Source: Arenibacter nanhaiticus
GTDB lineage: Bacteria > Bacteroidota > Bacteroidia > Flavobacteriales > Flavobacteriaceae
Length of the DNA: 64,000 nucleotides
NCBI RefSeq assembly: GCF_900141935.1
Contig: NZ_FQYX01000017.1
Coordinates: 1-64,000 of the forward strand
Direction: 5' to 3'
Shown: positions 54,039-62,760 of the stretch, piece by piece
How positions within the stretch are numbered: position 1 is the first letter of the stretch
Layout of the letters: each line of letters starts with the position of its first letter
Notes under the pieces: generated by a model
Told to the model about the DNA's origin: nothing
The model's input: only the letters and a program-made list of their open reading frames with translations
Databases searched by the model: none
Made by a program: the position numbers and the translations under genes

Positions 54039-54884
54039 TTAATAATCGCCTAAAGTTGCTGGGTTTTGAGCCAAAGCATTCTCTAATTGCTCGTCGCTGG
54101 GAGCTTTACCGTGCCAAGCATGGGTATGCATCATAAAATCTACGCCATGCCCCATAATAGTATGTAATAAGATACAAACAGGTTTGCCTTTTCCAGTTCT
54201 ACTTTTGGCCTCTGCGAGTCCTTTTATAATAGCTTCTAGGTTATTTCCTTCTTTAATTTCAAGAACGTCCCAACCAAAAGCTTCAAACTTTAATTTTAAA
54301 TCGCCCATTGGCAATACATCATCGGTAGAACCATCAATTTGCTGTCCATTGTAATCAATGGTCGCAATAAGGTTGTCTACTTTCTTTCCAGCGGCATACA
54401 TGATGGCCTCCCAGTTTTGCCCTTCTTGTAATTCTCCATCACCATGTAGGGAATATACTAAGGTAGGATCTTGGTTTAATTTTTTCGCTTGTGCTGCTCC
54501 TAAGGCTACAGACATTCCCTGTCCTAAAGATCCTGAGGCAATACGAACCCCTGGTAGACCTTCGTGAGTAGTTGGGTGCCCTTGCAAACGAGAATCGATT
54601 AACCTAAAAGTATTTAATTCGTCAACGGGAAAATATCCTCTTCTTGCCAATACACTATAGAAAACCGGAGATATATGACCGTTTGATAAAAAGAAAAGAT
54701 CTTCATTTTTACCATCCATGTCAAACTCGGGTTGTAACTGCATTGTTTCATTGTACAGTGCTACCAAAAATTCGGTACACCCTAATGAACCTCCTGGATG
54801 CCCGGAGCTGACCTTATGAACCATTCTTAGTATATCTCTGCGTACCTGAATGGTCAAATCTTGTAATTCTTGTAGTTTAGGCAT
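54039..54884 (-). CDS. Transketolase, N-terminal (TPP-binding) subunit
   Basis: A 281-residue half carrying the diphosphate-binding domain: HKVSSGHPGGSLGCTEFLVAL, the TPP/Mg motif GDGELQEGQNWEAIMYAAGKKVDNLIATIDYN across residues 144-175, and GHGVDFMMHTHAWHGKAPS. It forms the active enzyme with the subunit encoded downstream. A full promoter lies 26 nt upstream. Confidence 0.94.
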   Translation of the reverse strand: MPKLQELQDLTIQVRRDILRMVHKVSSGHPGGSLGCTEFLVALYNETMQLQPEFDMDGKNEDLFFLSNGHISPVFYSVLARRGYFPVDELNTFRLIDSRLQGHPTTHEGLPGVRIASGSLGQGMSVALGAAQAKKLNQDPTLVYSLHGDGELQEGQNWEAIMYAAGKKVDNLIATIDYNGQQIDGSTDDVLPMGDLKLKFEAFGWDVLEIKEGNNLEAIIKGLAEAKSRTGKGKPVCILLHTIMGHGVDFMMHTHAWHGKAPSDEQLENALAQNPATLGDY

Positions 54885-54909
54885 TTTATGTATGTTTTTA
54901 AAAAGTTAT

Positions 54910-54940
54910 CAAAAGTAATGGCTATCTTTTGGCTATACAA
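54910..54940 (-). promoter_or_regulatory. Bacteroidetes promoter of the split transketolase operon
   Basis: Minus strand: TTG (54938-54940), a 20-nt spacer and TACTTTTG (54910-54917), followed by the ATG 25 nt later. Both elements and spacing fit. Confidence 0.72.
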
Positions 54941-55025
54941 GTTCGAATAGTGTTATTTTGTCAAATTTCATTGCCGATAACATAACTTTATTTTTTTGTT
55001 AGGGAAATTAGTAAGCTTGGTTGAC

Positions 55026-55033
55026 TATCTTTG
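55026..55033 (+). promoter_or_regulatory. Bacteroidetes -7 promoter element before tgt
   Basis: TATCTTTG, an exact -7 match, 21 nt before the TTG start of tgt; a TTG at 54996 is too far (27 nt) for a standard spacer. Confidence 0.5.
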
Positions 55034-55054
55034 CGCTCATAAAAATCATATTTC

Positions 55055-56185
55055 TTGAAATTTACCTTACAACACACCGACCCAAAATCCAAGGCCAGAG
55101 CCGCAGAGCTTATTACTGACCATGGTAAAATTGAAACTCCTATATTTATGCCGGTAGGTACCGTAGCCTCGGTAAAAGGGGTGCATCAACGGGAGCTGAA
55201 AGAAGAAATAAATCCTGATATAATTCTAGGGAATACCTATCACTTGTACCTGCGTCCCAAAATAGAAATATTGAAGCAGGCAGGTGGACTCCATAAATTT
55301 ATGGGTTGGGACCGTAATATTCTGACCGATAGCGGCGGATATCAGGTATATTCATTATCCGGAAATAGAAAGATAAAGGAAGAAGGGGTAAAGTTTAAGT
55401 CCCATATAGATGGTTCTTATCATTTCTTTTCGCCAGAAAGCGTTATGGAGATCCAACGAGATATCGGAGCCGATATTATTATGGCCTTTGATGAGTGTAC
55501 TCCTTATCCATGTGATTACAACTATGCAAAAAGATCTATGCATATGACGCATAGGTGGTTAGATCGCTGTATAAGACATTTAGATAAAACACCTTTTACC
55601 TATGGGTATGAACAGACGTTCTTTCCTATTGTACAAGGGTCTACCTATAAGGATCTAAGAAGACAGTCGGCAGAATATATCGCTAGCGTTGGAGCGGAAG
55701 GAAACGCTATTGGTGGTCTTTCGGTAGGAGAACCAGCAGAGGAAATGTACGCCATGACCGAAGTGGTTTGTGAAGTATTGCCAGAAGACAAGCCTAGATA
55801 TTTAATGGGTGTAGGAACCCCTATTAATATCCTGGAAAATATAGCCCTAGGTATAGATATGTTCGATTGTGTGATGCCGACCAGGAATGCTAGAAACGGA
55901 ATGCTCTTTACCGCTCATGGTACCATTAATATCAAAAATAAAAAGTGGGAAAACGATTTTTCGCCAATTGACGAAATGGGAACCACCTTTGTAGATCTTG
56001 AATATTCAAAAGCATACTTACGTCATTTGTTTGCTGCCAACGAATATTTGGGGAAACAAATAGCTACCATTCATAACCTAGGTTTTTATCTTTGGTTGGT
56101 TCGTGAAGCTAGAAAACATATTTTAGCCGGAGATTTCTCGGAATGGAAATCGATCATGGTAAAACAAATGGACAAAAGATTGTAA
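55055..56185 (+). CDS. tgt: tRNA-guanine transglycosylase (queuine tRNA-ribosyltransferase)
   Basis: A 376-residue enzyme that swaps G34 for preQ1 in tRNA-Asp/Asn/His/Tyr. The catalytic Asp of TDSGGYQ and the nucleophile region MFDCVMPTRNARNG are intact, as is GNAIGGLSVGE. In E. coli Tgt three Cys and one His bind Zn; here the Cys of CxCxxC are replaced (about residues 310-316 read DEMGTTFVD) while the His of TIHNL is kept. The TTG at 55055 (MKFTLQHTDPKSKAR) is the start, as no ATG fits. First gene of a three-gene operon. Confidence 0.93.
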   Translation: MKFTLQHTDPKSKARAAELITDHGKIETPIFMPVGTVASVKGVHQRELKEEINPDIILGNTYHLYLRPKIEILKQAGGLHKFMGWDRNILTDSGGYQVYSLSGNRKIKEEGVKFKSHIDGSYHFFSPESVMEIQRDIGADIIMAFDECTPYPCDYNYAKRSMHMTHRWLDRCIRHLDKTPFTYGYEQTFFPIVQGSTYKDLRRQSAEYIASVGAEGNAIGGLSVGEPAEEMYAMTEVVCEVLPEDKPRYLMGVGTPINILENIALGIDMFDCVMPTRNARNGMLFTAHGTINIKNKKWENDFSPIDEMGTTFVDLEYSKAYLRHLFAANEYLGKQIATIHNLGFYLWLVREARKHILAGDFSEWKSIMVKQMDKRL

Positions 56186-57268
56186 GTGATAACCATATTA
56201 GATAAATATATACTCAAACGGTATTTAGCAACCTTTTTTGTGATGCTTTTGCTATTTGTTCCTATTGGGATCATGGCGAATTTGGCAGAACAGATAGGTA
56301 AAATGATCGATAATGAGGCGCCATTTGCAGAAATAGCCATGTATTATTTAAATTTTACGCTGGTTATAGGAAACTTATTATTTCCTATTTTTCTGTTTCT
56401 GTCGGTGATCTTCTTTACTTCTAAATTGGCCAATAACACCGAAATTGTCGCCATTCTTAGCTCGGGGGTTTCTTATAGCAGATTTATGCGTCCCTATCTT
56501 ATTGGGGCAACCTTGATCGCCGTAATCATGTTTTTTATGAGTATGTTCATAGTGCCTCAGGCAAGTATCGGGTACAACGGATTTATTTATAAGTACCTAA
56601 AAAAAGGAAAACAAGATAGGGTTACTACAAATCTTTTCAATCAATTGAATGAAAACGATTATATCTATGTCAGTAGTTTTGATCCGGCTAGGCAGATCGG
56701 GTATAATTTTACCTTGGAACACTTCAATGAGGAGAATACCCTGGACTATAAGATTTCAGCTGCCAACATCAGATGGGTGGAAAAAGACAGTATTTACCGC
56801 TTAACGTCTTATGAGAAAAGAAGCTTGGTGGACGATATCGAAATTCTGGAAACCAAGCGTAGGTTAGATACAATTTTTGATTTTAGAATAGACGACCTTA
56901 CTCCGGTATCCTATGCCGCAGAAACGAAGAATTTATTCGAGCTCAATGAATTTATCGATACTCAAAGAAGAAAAGGAGCCTCCAATATCAATACCTATGT
57001 ACTGGTAAAATACAAACGATGGGCCCTGCCTGTGGCTGCTTTTATCCTAACTATAATCGCAGTAGCGGTATCTTCTGTAAAGAGAAGAGGTGGAATGGGA
57101 GTTAATTTGGCCTTTGGAATAGGGGTGGCTTTTATTTATATATTTTTCGATAAGGTTTTTGGTACCCTTGCAGAACAAGCCGGTTTTTCGCCCTTGTTGG
57201 CTGTGATTATACCAAATGTAGCCTTCGGAATCATTGGACTTTATTTGTTGAATAATGCAAAACGCTAA
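56186..57268 (+). CDS. LptF/LptG family permease
   Basis: A 360-residue YjgP/YjgQ-family protein, with six predicted transmembrane helices (two groups near the ends) and a periplasmic beta-domain of about 170 residues between (about 110-280). Such permeases pull lipopolysaccharide out of the inner membrane with the LptB2 ATPase. The start is a GTG immediately after the tgt stop, and the end overlaps the EamA gene by 14 nt. Confidence 0.9.
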   Translation: MITILDKYILKRYLATFFVMLLLFVPIGIMANLAEQIGKMIDNEAPFAEIAMYYLNFTLVIGNLLFPIFLFLSVIFFTSKLANNTEIVAILSSGVSYSRFMRPYLIGATLIAVIMFFMSMFIVPQASIGYNGFIYKYLKKGKQDRVTTNLFNQLNENDYIYVSSFDPARQIGYNFTLEHFNEENTLDYKISAANIRWVEKDSIYRLTSYEKRSLVDDIEILETKRRLDTIFDFRIDDLTPVSYAAETKNLFELNEFIDTQRRKGASNINTYVLVKYKRWALPVAAFILTIIAVAVSSVKRRGGMGVNLAFGIGVAFIYIFFDKVFGTLAEQAGFSPLLAVIIPNVAFGIIGLYLLNNAKR

Positions 57269-58145
57269 ATTTAAGAACTACCTCCTTTTACATTTAATAG
57301 TATTTGTATGGGGGTTTACGGCTGTATTGGGAAAATTAATCACCTTAGATGCCTTGCCGTTGGTTTGGTATCGGATGACGATAGCTGTTACCTTAATATT
57401 CGGATATATCCTTTTTAAAAGGTTTCCTTTAAAGGTGCCGCCCAAGACCTTGATAATGTTGGTTATTGGCGGTATTGTGATAGCTATGCACTGGGTGACG
57501 TTTTTTAAGGCTATTAAGGTGTCCAATGTTTCGGTAACCTTGGCCTGCTTGTCTACAGGAGCATTTTTTACCGCCCTCTTAGAGCCATTTTGGTATGGAA
57601 GAAAAATGATTTGGTACGAATTGCTCTTTGGAGTGGTGGTTGTACTAGGATTGTTAGTGATGTTCGATGTGGAGTCCGGATATTTGTTAGGGGTGCTCTT
57701 GGCATTGACTTCGGCTTTTTTGTCGGCCGTGTTTTCCCTTATCAATGGGAAATTGATACAGTCCGAAAAACCTTCAGTGATAGCTTTTTATGAATTGGGC
57801 AGTGGGGTGCTCTTTTTATCCTTATATATATTGTTTACCGGTGGCTTCACACCAGAATTTTTTGAGGTATCGCAGAACGATTGGATATTTATTTTTATTC
57901 TAGCATCGGTATGTACCGCTTATGCACTGATTGCTTCTGTAAAAGTCATGAGATTCATCTCGCCTTATACCGTAATGCTTACCATTAACTTGGAGCCAGT
58001 GTACGGATTAGTGCTGGCATTTATATTTTTGGGAGATAGCGAAAAGATGGACGCCTTGTTTTATGTAGGGGCCTTGATGATACTTTGTACAGTTGTGGCG
58101 AACGGTATTTTGAAAAATAGAGGAAAATTAAAAAAAGCGAGTTAG
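57255..58145 (+). CDS. EamA/DMT-family transporter
   Basis: A 296-residue, ten-helix drug/metabolite transporter with two EamA repeats (KFKNYLLLHLIVFVWGFTAVLGKLITLD at the start, and a second beginning near residue 150). It overlaps the LptF/G gene by 14 nt and is thus co-translated. Substrate unknown. Related to, but clearly distinct from, the EamA gene at 31154. Confidence 0.88.
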   Translation: MQNAKFKNYLLLHLIVFVWGFTAVLGKLITLDALPLVWYRMTIAVTLIFGYILFKRFPLKVPPKTLIMLVIGGIVIAMHWVTFFKAIKVSNVSVTLACLSTGAFFTALLEPFWYGRKMIWYELLFGVVVVLGLLVMFDVESGYLLGVLLALTSAFLSAVFSLINGKLIQSEKPSVIAFYELGSGVLFLSLYILFTGGFTPEFFEVSQNDWIFIFILASVCTAYALIASVKVMRFISPYTVMLTINLEPVYGLVLAFIFLGDSEKMDALFYVGALMILCTVVANGILKNRGKLKKAS

Positions 58146-58166
58146 GGTAGCTTCCCTTTAAAGTTT

Positions 58167-58174
58167 TATATTTG
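58167..58174 (+). promoter_or_regulatory. Bacteroidetes -7 promoter element before accA
   Basis: TATATTTG, an exact TAnnTTTG match, 29 nt before the ATG of accA. Confidence 0.5.
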
Positions 58175-58203
58175 CTTTTTGAAAGAAACAAACTTTTAAA
58201 CCT

Positions 58204-59157
58204 ATGGAGTATTTAGATTTTGAACTACCAATTAAAGAACTAGAAGAGCAGCTAGATAAGTGCATGATCATCGGAGAGGAAAGTGATGTGGACGTTTCTG
58301 AGACCTGTAAGCAGATAGAGAAAAAGTTGGCAGAAACTCGTAAGGAAATTTATAAGAATCTTACCGCATGGCAAAGGGTGCAATTATCCAGACACCCCAA
58401 TAGGCCTTATACTTTAGATTATATAAAAGCCCTTTGTGGGGATACCTTTTTAGAATTGCATGGCGATCGAAATGTGAAAGACGATAAGGCTATGATTGGC
58501 GGTCTTGGTAAAATAGGCGACCAAAGTTATATGTTCGTCGGGCAACAGAAAGGGTATAATACCAAGACTAGACAGTATCGTAATTTTGGGATGGCAAATC
58601 CCGAAGGCTATAGAAAAGCCTTGCGACTGATGAAATCTGCGGAAAAATTTGGCGTACCTGTTGTTTGCTTTATTGATACTCCGGGAGCATATCCAGGAAT
58701 TGAAGCCGAAGAAAGAGGGCAAGGAGAGGCTATTGCAAGGAATATATTGGAAATGACCCGTTTAAAGGTGCCGATTATTGTTGTGATTATTGGTGAAGGA
58801 GCCTCTGGAGGTGCCTTAGGGATAGGAGTAGGAGACCGTGTGCTGATGTTGGAAAATACTTGGTACTCTGTTATTTCGCCAGAATCTTGTTCTTCTATCC
58901 TTTGGAGAAGTTGGGAATACAAAGAATTGGCGGCCGAAGCTCTTAAGCTAACGGCTACCGATATGAAAAAAATGAAATTGATCGATGAAATCGTGAAGGA
59001 GCCTGCTGGTGGAGCACATTCCGACCGCGAGAAAACATTCGAAATCATAAAAGGTAAAATTACTTCGCACTACGAAGAATTAAAAAAGTTATCACCAAAA
59101 GATTTGGTGAATTCACGTATGGATAAATACGCTAATATGGGTGTATATAACGGATAG
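58204..59157 (+). CDS. accA: Acetyl-CoA carboxylase carboxyltransferase subunit alpha
   Basis: A 317-residue subunit that moves CO2 from biotin to acetyl-CoA, making malonyl-CoA, the first committed step of fatty-acid synthesis. It has the N-terminal helical AccA region ([13 protein letters not shown]), the crotonase-like core ([44 protein letters not shown] in separated blocks, and [17 protein letters not shown] for the oxyanion hole) and [11 protein letters not shown]. Length is normal. Followed by a terminator. Confidence 0.97.
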   Translation: MEYLDFELPIKELEEQLDKCMIIGEESDVDVSETCKQIEKKLAETRKEIYKNLTAWQRVQLSRHPNRPYTLDYIKALCGDTFLELHGDRNVKDDKAMIGGLGKIGDQSYMFVGQQKGYNTKTRQYRNFGMANPEGYRKALRLMKSAEKFGVPVVCFIDTPGAYPGIEAEERGQGEAIARNILEMTRLKVPIIVVIIGEGASGGALGIGVGDRVLMLENTWYSVISPESCSSILWRSWEYKELAAEALKLTATDMKKMKLIDEIVKEPAGGAHSDREKTFEIIKGKITSHYEELKKLSPKDLVNSRMDKYANMGVYNG

Positions 59158-59179
59158 CAAGCCTATTTGTCAAGCTGAG

Positions 59180-59213
59180 AAAATCTGGGGAAATAATTCT
59201 CCGGATTTTTTTT
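59180..59213 (+). terminator. Terminator of accA
   Basis: AATCTGGGGA / TCTCCGGATT stem (10 bp, two G-T pairs) with a 6-nt loop and T8 tail, 22 nt after the stop. Confidence 0.87.
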
Positions 59214-59215
59214 GC

Positions 59216-59271
59216 TTATCAACAATATCTGTAACTTATTAACAATGAAATTGTTGATGAACTGTTGATAT
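59216..59271. promoter_or_regulatory. Cluster of DnaA-box-like 9-mers upstream of dnaB
   Basis: TTATCAACA (59216-59224), TTATTAACA (59236-59244), and on the other strand TCATCAACA (59252-59260) and ATATCAACA (59263-59271). These resemble the DnaA box TTATCCACA by one to three changes each. They lie 43-98 nt before the dnaB start. Confidence 0.4.
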
Positions 59272-59313
59272 CGTTACCACCTTTTTAAAGCTTTTTTGTC
59301 TAATTTAGCACTC

Positions 59314-60858
59314 ATGGAAAAAACAAATCCTGTTATTGGTCATCGGATAGATAAGTCGACTATCATAAACCTTGAAAAAGGAAAAATACCACCTCAAGCG
59401 GTTGATTTAGAGGAGGTTGTTCTCGGTGCATTGATGATTGACAAAAAAGGTGTCGATGAAGTGATAGACATCTTGCATCCCGAAGTCTTTTATAAAGATG
59501 CCCATCGATTTATTTTTGAGGCTATTTTTAAATTGTTCGAAAACTCCGAACCGATTGACTTATTAACAGTTTCGTCCCAATTAAAGAAGGACGGGCGCCT
59601 AGAAGGAGCAGGGGGTGATTTTTACCTGATTAAACTGACCCAAAAAGTGGCCTCTTCGGCGCATATCGAGTTTCATGCCCGTATTATTCTTCAAAAATTT
59701 ATTCAAAGAAGTCTTATTAAGATCTCCAACGAAATTATTGAGGAAGCTTACGACGATGCTACCGATGTATTTGATTTGTTGGATACCGCCGAATCTAAAT
59801 TATACGACGTTACTCAAGGGAATTTAAAAAGATCTGCAGAAACCGCACAAAATTTGGTGATGCAGGCCAAGAAAAAAATTGAGGAAATTGCCGGTAAGGA
59901 AGGGTTGAGTGGAATTCCGTCCGGATTTGATAAGTTGGACAAGCTTACTTCTGGGTGGCAACCTAGTGATTTGATTATTGTAGCAGCACGTCCTGGTATG
60001 GGTAAAACGGCTTTGACCTTGTCTATGGCAAGGAATATTGCTGTAAACTCCAATATCGGAGTAGCTTTCTTTTCTCTGGAGATGTCCTCGGTGCAGTTAA
60101 TTACCAGGTTAATATCCTCGGAAACCGGATTGTCTTCTGAAAAATTAAGGACCGGAAAACTAGAAAAACACGAATGGGAGCAATTAAACGTAAAGGTGAA
60201 AGCCTTGGAAAATGCCCCATTGTTTATAGATGATACCCCTTCTTTGTCTATTTTCGATTTAAGGGCTAAGGCCAGACGATTGGCCTCTCAGTTCGGAATA
60301 AAAATGATCATCATTGATTATTTGCAGTTAATGACAGCAGGAGGAAGTCAGAAAGGTGGGAATAGGGAACAAGAGATATCTACTATTTCTCGTAACTTAA
60401 AAGCACTCGCAAAAGAACTGAGTGTACCTGTAATTGCCTTATCGCAGTTATCGCGTGCCGTAGAAACAAGGGGCGGTAGTAAGCGCCCTGTGCTATCGGA
60501 TTTGAGGGAATCCGGTGCGATTGAACAGGATGCGGATATTGTGTCCTTTATCTATAGGCCAGAGTACTACAAGATTGATGAATGGGACGATGAAGAGCGT
60601 TCTCCAACAGCTGGTCAAGGAGAATTCATTGTGGCAAAACACAGAAACGGTGGTCTGGAAAATATCCGATTGAAGTTTATCGGAAACTTAGGTAAGTTCG
60701 ATAACTTGGATGATTTTGATTCTCCCTTCGAGTATCAGTCCAAAATGAACGCCGATGAGGATAATCCGTTTATCACCAAAAATCTTCCCAATGCCAATGA
60801 GGCATTTGGAAGTTCTATGAACAATGGTGGTATAGATGATAATGATGTGCCCTTTTAA
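59314..60858 (+). CDS. dnaB: Replicative DNA helicase DnaB
   Basis: A 514-residue hexameric helicase. N-terminal DnaG-interacting domain (about 30-130, PPQAVDLEEVVLGALMID), linker helix, and RecA-like motor: Walker A ARPGMGKTALTL (about 232-243), Walker B IIIDYLQLM, and the SQLSRAVETRGG and SDLRESGAIEQDADIV loops. The C-terminal tail is acidic. No intein. The ATG at 59314 is preferred to a TTG six codons earlier. A cluster of DnaA-box-like sequences lies upstream. Confidence 0.97.
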   Translation: MEKTNPVIGHRIDKSTIINLEKGKIPPQAVDLEEVVLGALMIDKKGVDEVIDILHPEVFYKDAHRFIFEAIFKLFENSEPIDLLTVSSQLKKDGRLEGAGGDFYLIKLTQKVASSAHIEFHARIILQKFIQRSLIKISNEIIEEAYDDATDVFDLLDTAESKLYDVTQGNLKRSAETAQNLVMQAKKKIEEIAGKEGLSGIPSGFDKLDKLTSGWQPSDLIIVAARPGMGKTALTLSMARNIAVNSNIGVAFFSLEMSSVQLITRLISSETGLSSEKLRTGKLEKHEWEQLNVKVKALENAPLFIDDTPSLSIFDLRAKARRLASQFGIKMIIIDYLQLMTAGGSQKGGNREQEISTISRNLKALAKELSVPVIALSQLSRAVETRGGSKRPVLSDLRESGAIEQDADIVSFIYRPEYYKIDEWDDEERSPTAGQGEFIVAKHRNGGLENIRLKFIGNLGKFDNLDDFDSPFEYQSKMNADEDNPFITKNLPNANEAFGSSMNNGGIDDNDVPF

Positions 60859-60906
60859 TTCTAAAAGAAGAATTTTATAGTGTATCTTACGGTCTAAACC
60901 CTTGAA

Positions 60907-62208
60907 GTGAATCTAGATTTTTATCTTCCCGTGCTTTCAAAACTGCTATATAGGAGGTTGTTGGTCTTGATGTTTTTGATGGGTTCGTGGAGCAGCTTTG
61001 CTTCTAACATCCTTATACCTATGGATGCCGAATCTCAAAAGAACCATTTAAAAGCATATGGGATAACCTTTTGGGTACTTACCAAACAACAAAAAGTACA
61101 GTGGCTATTAAATTATAGGGGTGGGGCGTTTTTATTGCCAGACGGAGAAAGTATCCGTAAAGAATGCCAAATTAGAGGAGTATCTTTTGAAGTTATTTCA
61201 GATGCCAAGGCCTTGTCTATTTTGGAAGGTATCAGTAGTCCATCCAAAAATCAGGAAGCTGTAATATTAGAAAAAGCGCCTAGAATAGCTGTTTACTCAC
61301 CTAAAGACAATCAGCCTTGGGACGATGCCGTGACCATGGTGCTCTCCTATGCCGAAATACCGTATGATAAAGTCTATGATGAAGAAGTTTTAGAAGATAA
61401 ATTGGTGCTGTACGATTGGTTGCACTTGCATCATGAGGACTTTACAGGGCAGTATGGAAAGTTTTATGGCGCGTATAGAGCTACACCCTGGTATATTGAA
61501 GGCAAAAGAAATGCTGAAGCCTTGGCGGCCAAATTAGGGTATTCCAAGGTGTCTGAACAAAAGCGCGACGTTGCCTTGAAAATTAGAAATTACGTGATTG
61601 GAGGCGGATTTATGTTTGCCATGTGTTCTGCTACCGATAGTTTTGATATTGCCTTGGCAGCCGCTGGTGTGGATATATGCGAGCCTATGTTCGATGGCGA
61701 TCCTTCCGAGGCCAATTATCAAAACAAACTTGATTTTGAGAGTACTTTTGCCTTCACAAATTTTACCTTGGAACGGAATCCCTTGCAATATGAATTTTCG
61801 TCCATAGACATGACCAATAAAAGATCGAGGGTTCCTAAAGAGTCAGATTATTTTTCTTTGATGGATTTTTCAGCAAAATGGGATCCTATCCCTACAATGC
61901 TTTGTCAAAACCATACCGCTTTGGTAAAAGGGTTTATGGGGCAAACGACGGCCTTTACAAGGGAGGAAATAAAGCCTACGGTATTGGTGTTGGGTGAAAA
62001 TAAAATAAATGGGGAGGCCCGATATATTCACGGGATCAAAGGGAAAGGTTTTTTTACCTTTTATGGTGGTCACGACCCGGAAGATTACCAGCACAGGGTT
62101 GGTGATCCTAAAACAGAACTAGAACTGCATCCTACCTCTCCGGGCTATCGGTTAATCCTTAATAATGTGCTATTTCCGGCGGCACGGAAAAAGAAGCAAA
62201 AGACCTAA
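60907..62208 (+). CDS. Conserved periplasmic protein with GATase-like domain
   Basis: A 433-residue exported protein: a signal peptide ends near SFASN (about residue 34), then an N-terminal helical region that begins ILIPMDAESQKNHLKAYGITFWVL. The middle and C-terminal part resembles a class I glutamine-amidotransferase/ThuA-like fold: Cys in GGGFMFAMCSATDSFDIALAAAG (about 237-259) at a nucleophile-elbow-like turn and a His in FYGGHDPEDYQHRVGDP. Homologues are often labelled asparagine synthetase B, but no AsnB N-terminal Cys or synthetase domain is visible. The start is a GTG; function unknown. Confidence 0.83.
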   Translation: MNLDFYLPVLSKLLYRRLLVLMFLMGSWSSFASNILIPMDAESQKNHLKAYGITFWVLTKQQKVQWLLNYRGGAFLLPDGESIRKECQIRGVSFEVISDAKALSILEGISSPSKNQEAVILEKAPRIAVYSPKDNQPWDDAVTMVLSYAEIPYDKVYDEEVLEDKLVLYDWLHLHHEDFTGQYGKFYGAYRATPWYIEGKRNAEALAAKLGYSKVSEQKRDVALKIRNYVIGGGFMFAMCSATDSFDIALAAAGVDICEPMFDGDPSEANYQNKLDFESTFAFTNFTLERNPLQYEFSSIDMTNKRSRVPKESDYFSLMDFSAKWDPIPTMLCQNHTALVKGFMGQTTAFTREEIKPTVLVLGENKINGEARYIHGIKGKGFFTFYGGHDPEDYQHRVGDPKTELELHPTSPGYRLILNNVLFPAARKKKQKT

Positions 62209-62760
62209 GGGGCCATGCATAAGACATTGTCCTATTAATTTGGGGTATCTTCACCCGTACTTGCGAACTGTCCCCTAAAGTCTCCCGGTTTTATAGGTAA
62301 TCTTATCTACGATTACAATATTGCCATAACCCGACTTCCAATGAGGGTTATTTTAATATTTTAGTAGCTACTCGTCTCAGGAGGTTCCTTCTTTTTTATT
62401 TGAGCTCGTTACCTGCATTCTCTTCGTTTTTAAATTGTGGTAGCATTCATAACGCTTTTACATTGCCTCATTTTAAAACCTTCAAATCTACTCATTGTGC
62501 CATTTTCCCGCGTTAGGGATCGCAGCGGCATCCCCGTAGCGGAGCGAGGGATATAGCGAAGAGCCCGCCCGACGAAGGAGGGAACGCCCAAATAGTTATC
62601 CCGAAAGCTAATAAGATTACTAATAGCGCAGACTTCTTCTTTTAGTTTAACATTTTGATTGTGGGATATAGCAGCTGAGATAGCAGTAGGGGTGGGAGAA
62701 TTAAAAATAGCCCTAAAAAGGGCTGTTCATAAAAGTATTGTCGTTTAAGAAGTGCGTTCT
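62209..62760. other. Convergent spacer with 80-nt repeat copy 5
   Basis: The repeat at 62510-62589 is the only structure found. Otherwise AT-rich with no gene. Confidence 0.7.
62510..62589 (-). repeat. 80-nt GC-rich interspersed repeat, copy 5
   Basis: Minus-strand copy, T28/A70 variant, with a few private changes (C44, A53). Lies between the convergent GATase-like and HAD genes. Confidence 0.92.

Noticed and set aside
59213-59290. The DnaA-box-like cluster as a replication origin
   Set aside because: Only four imperfect boxes, no AT-rich unwinding element is evident and no dnaA or dnaN genes are nearby; an autoregulatory site is more reasonable.
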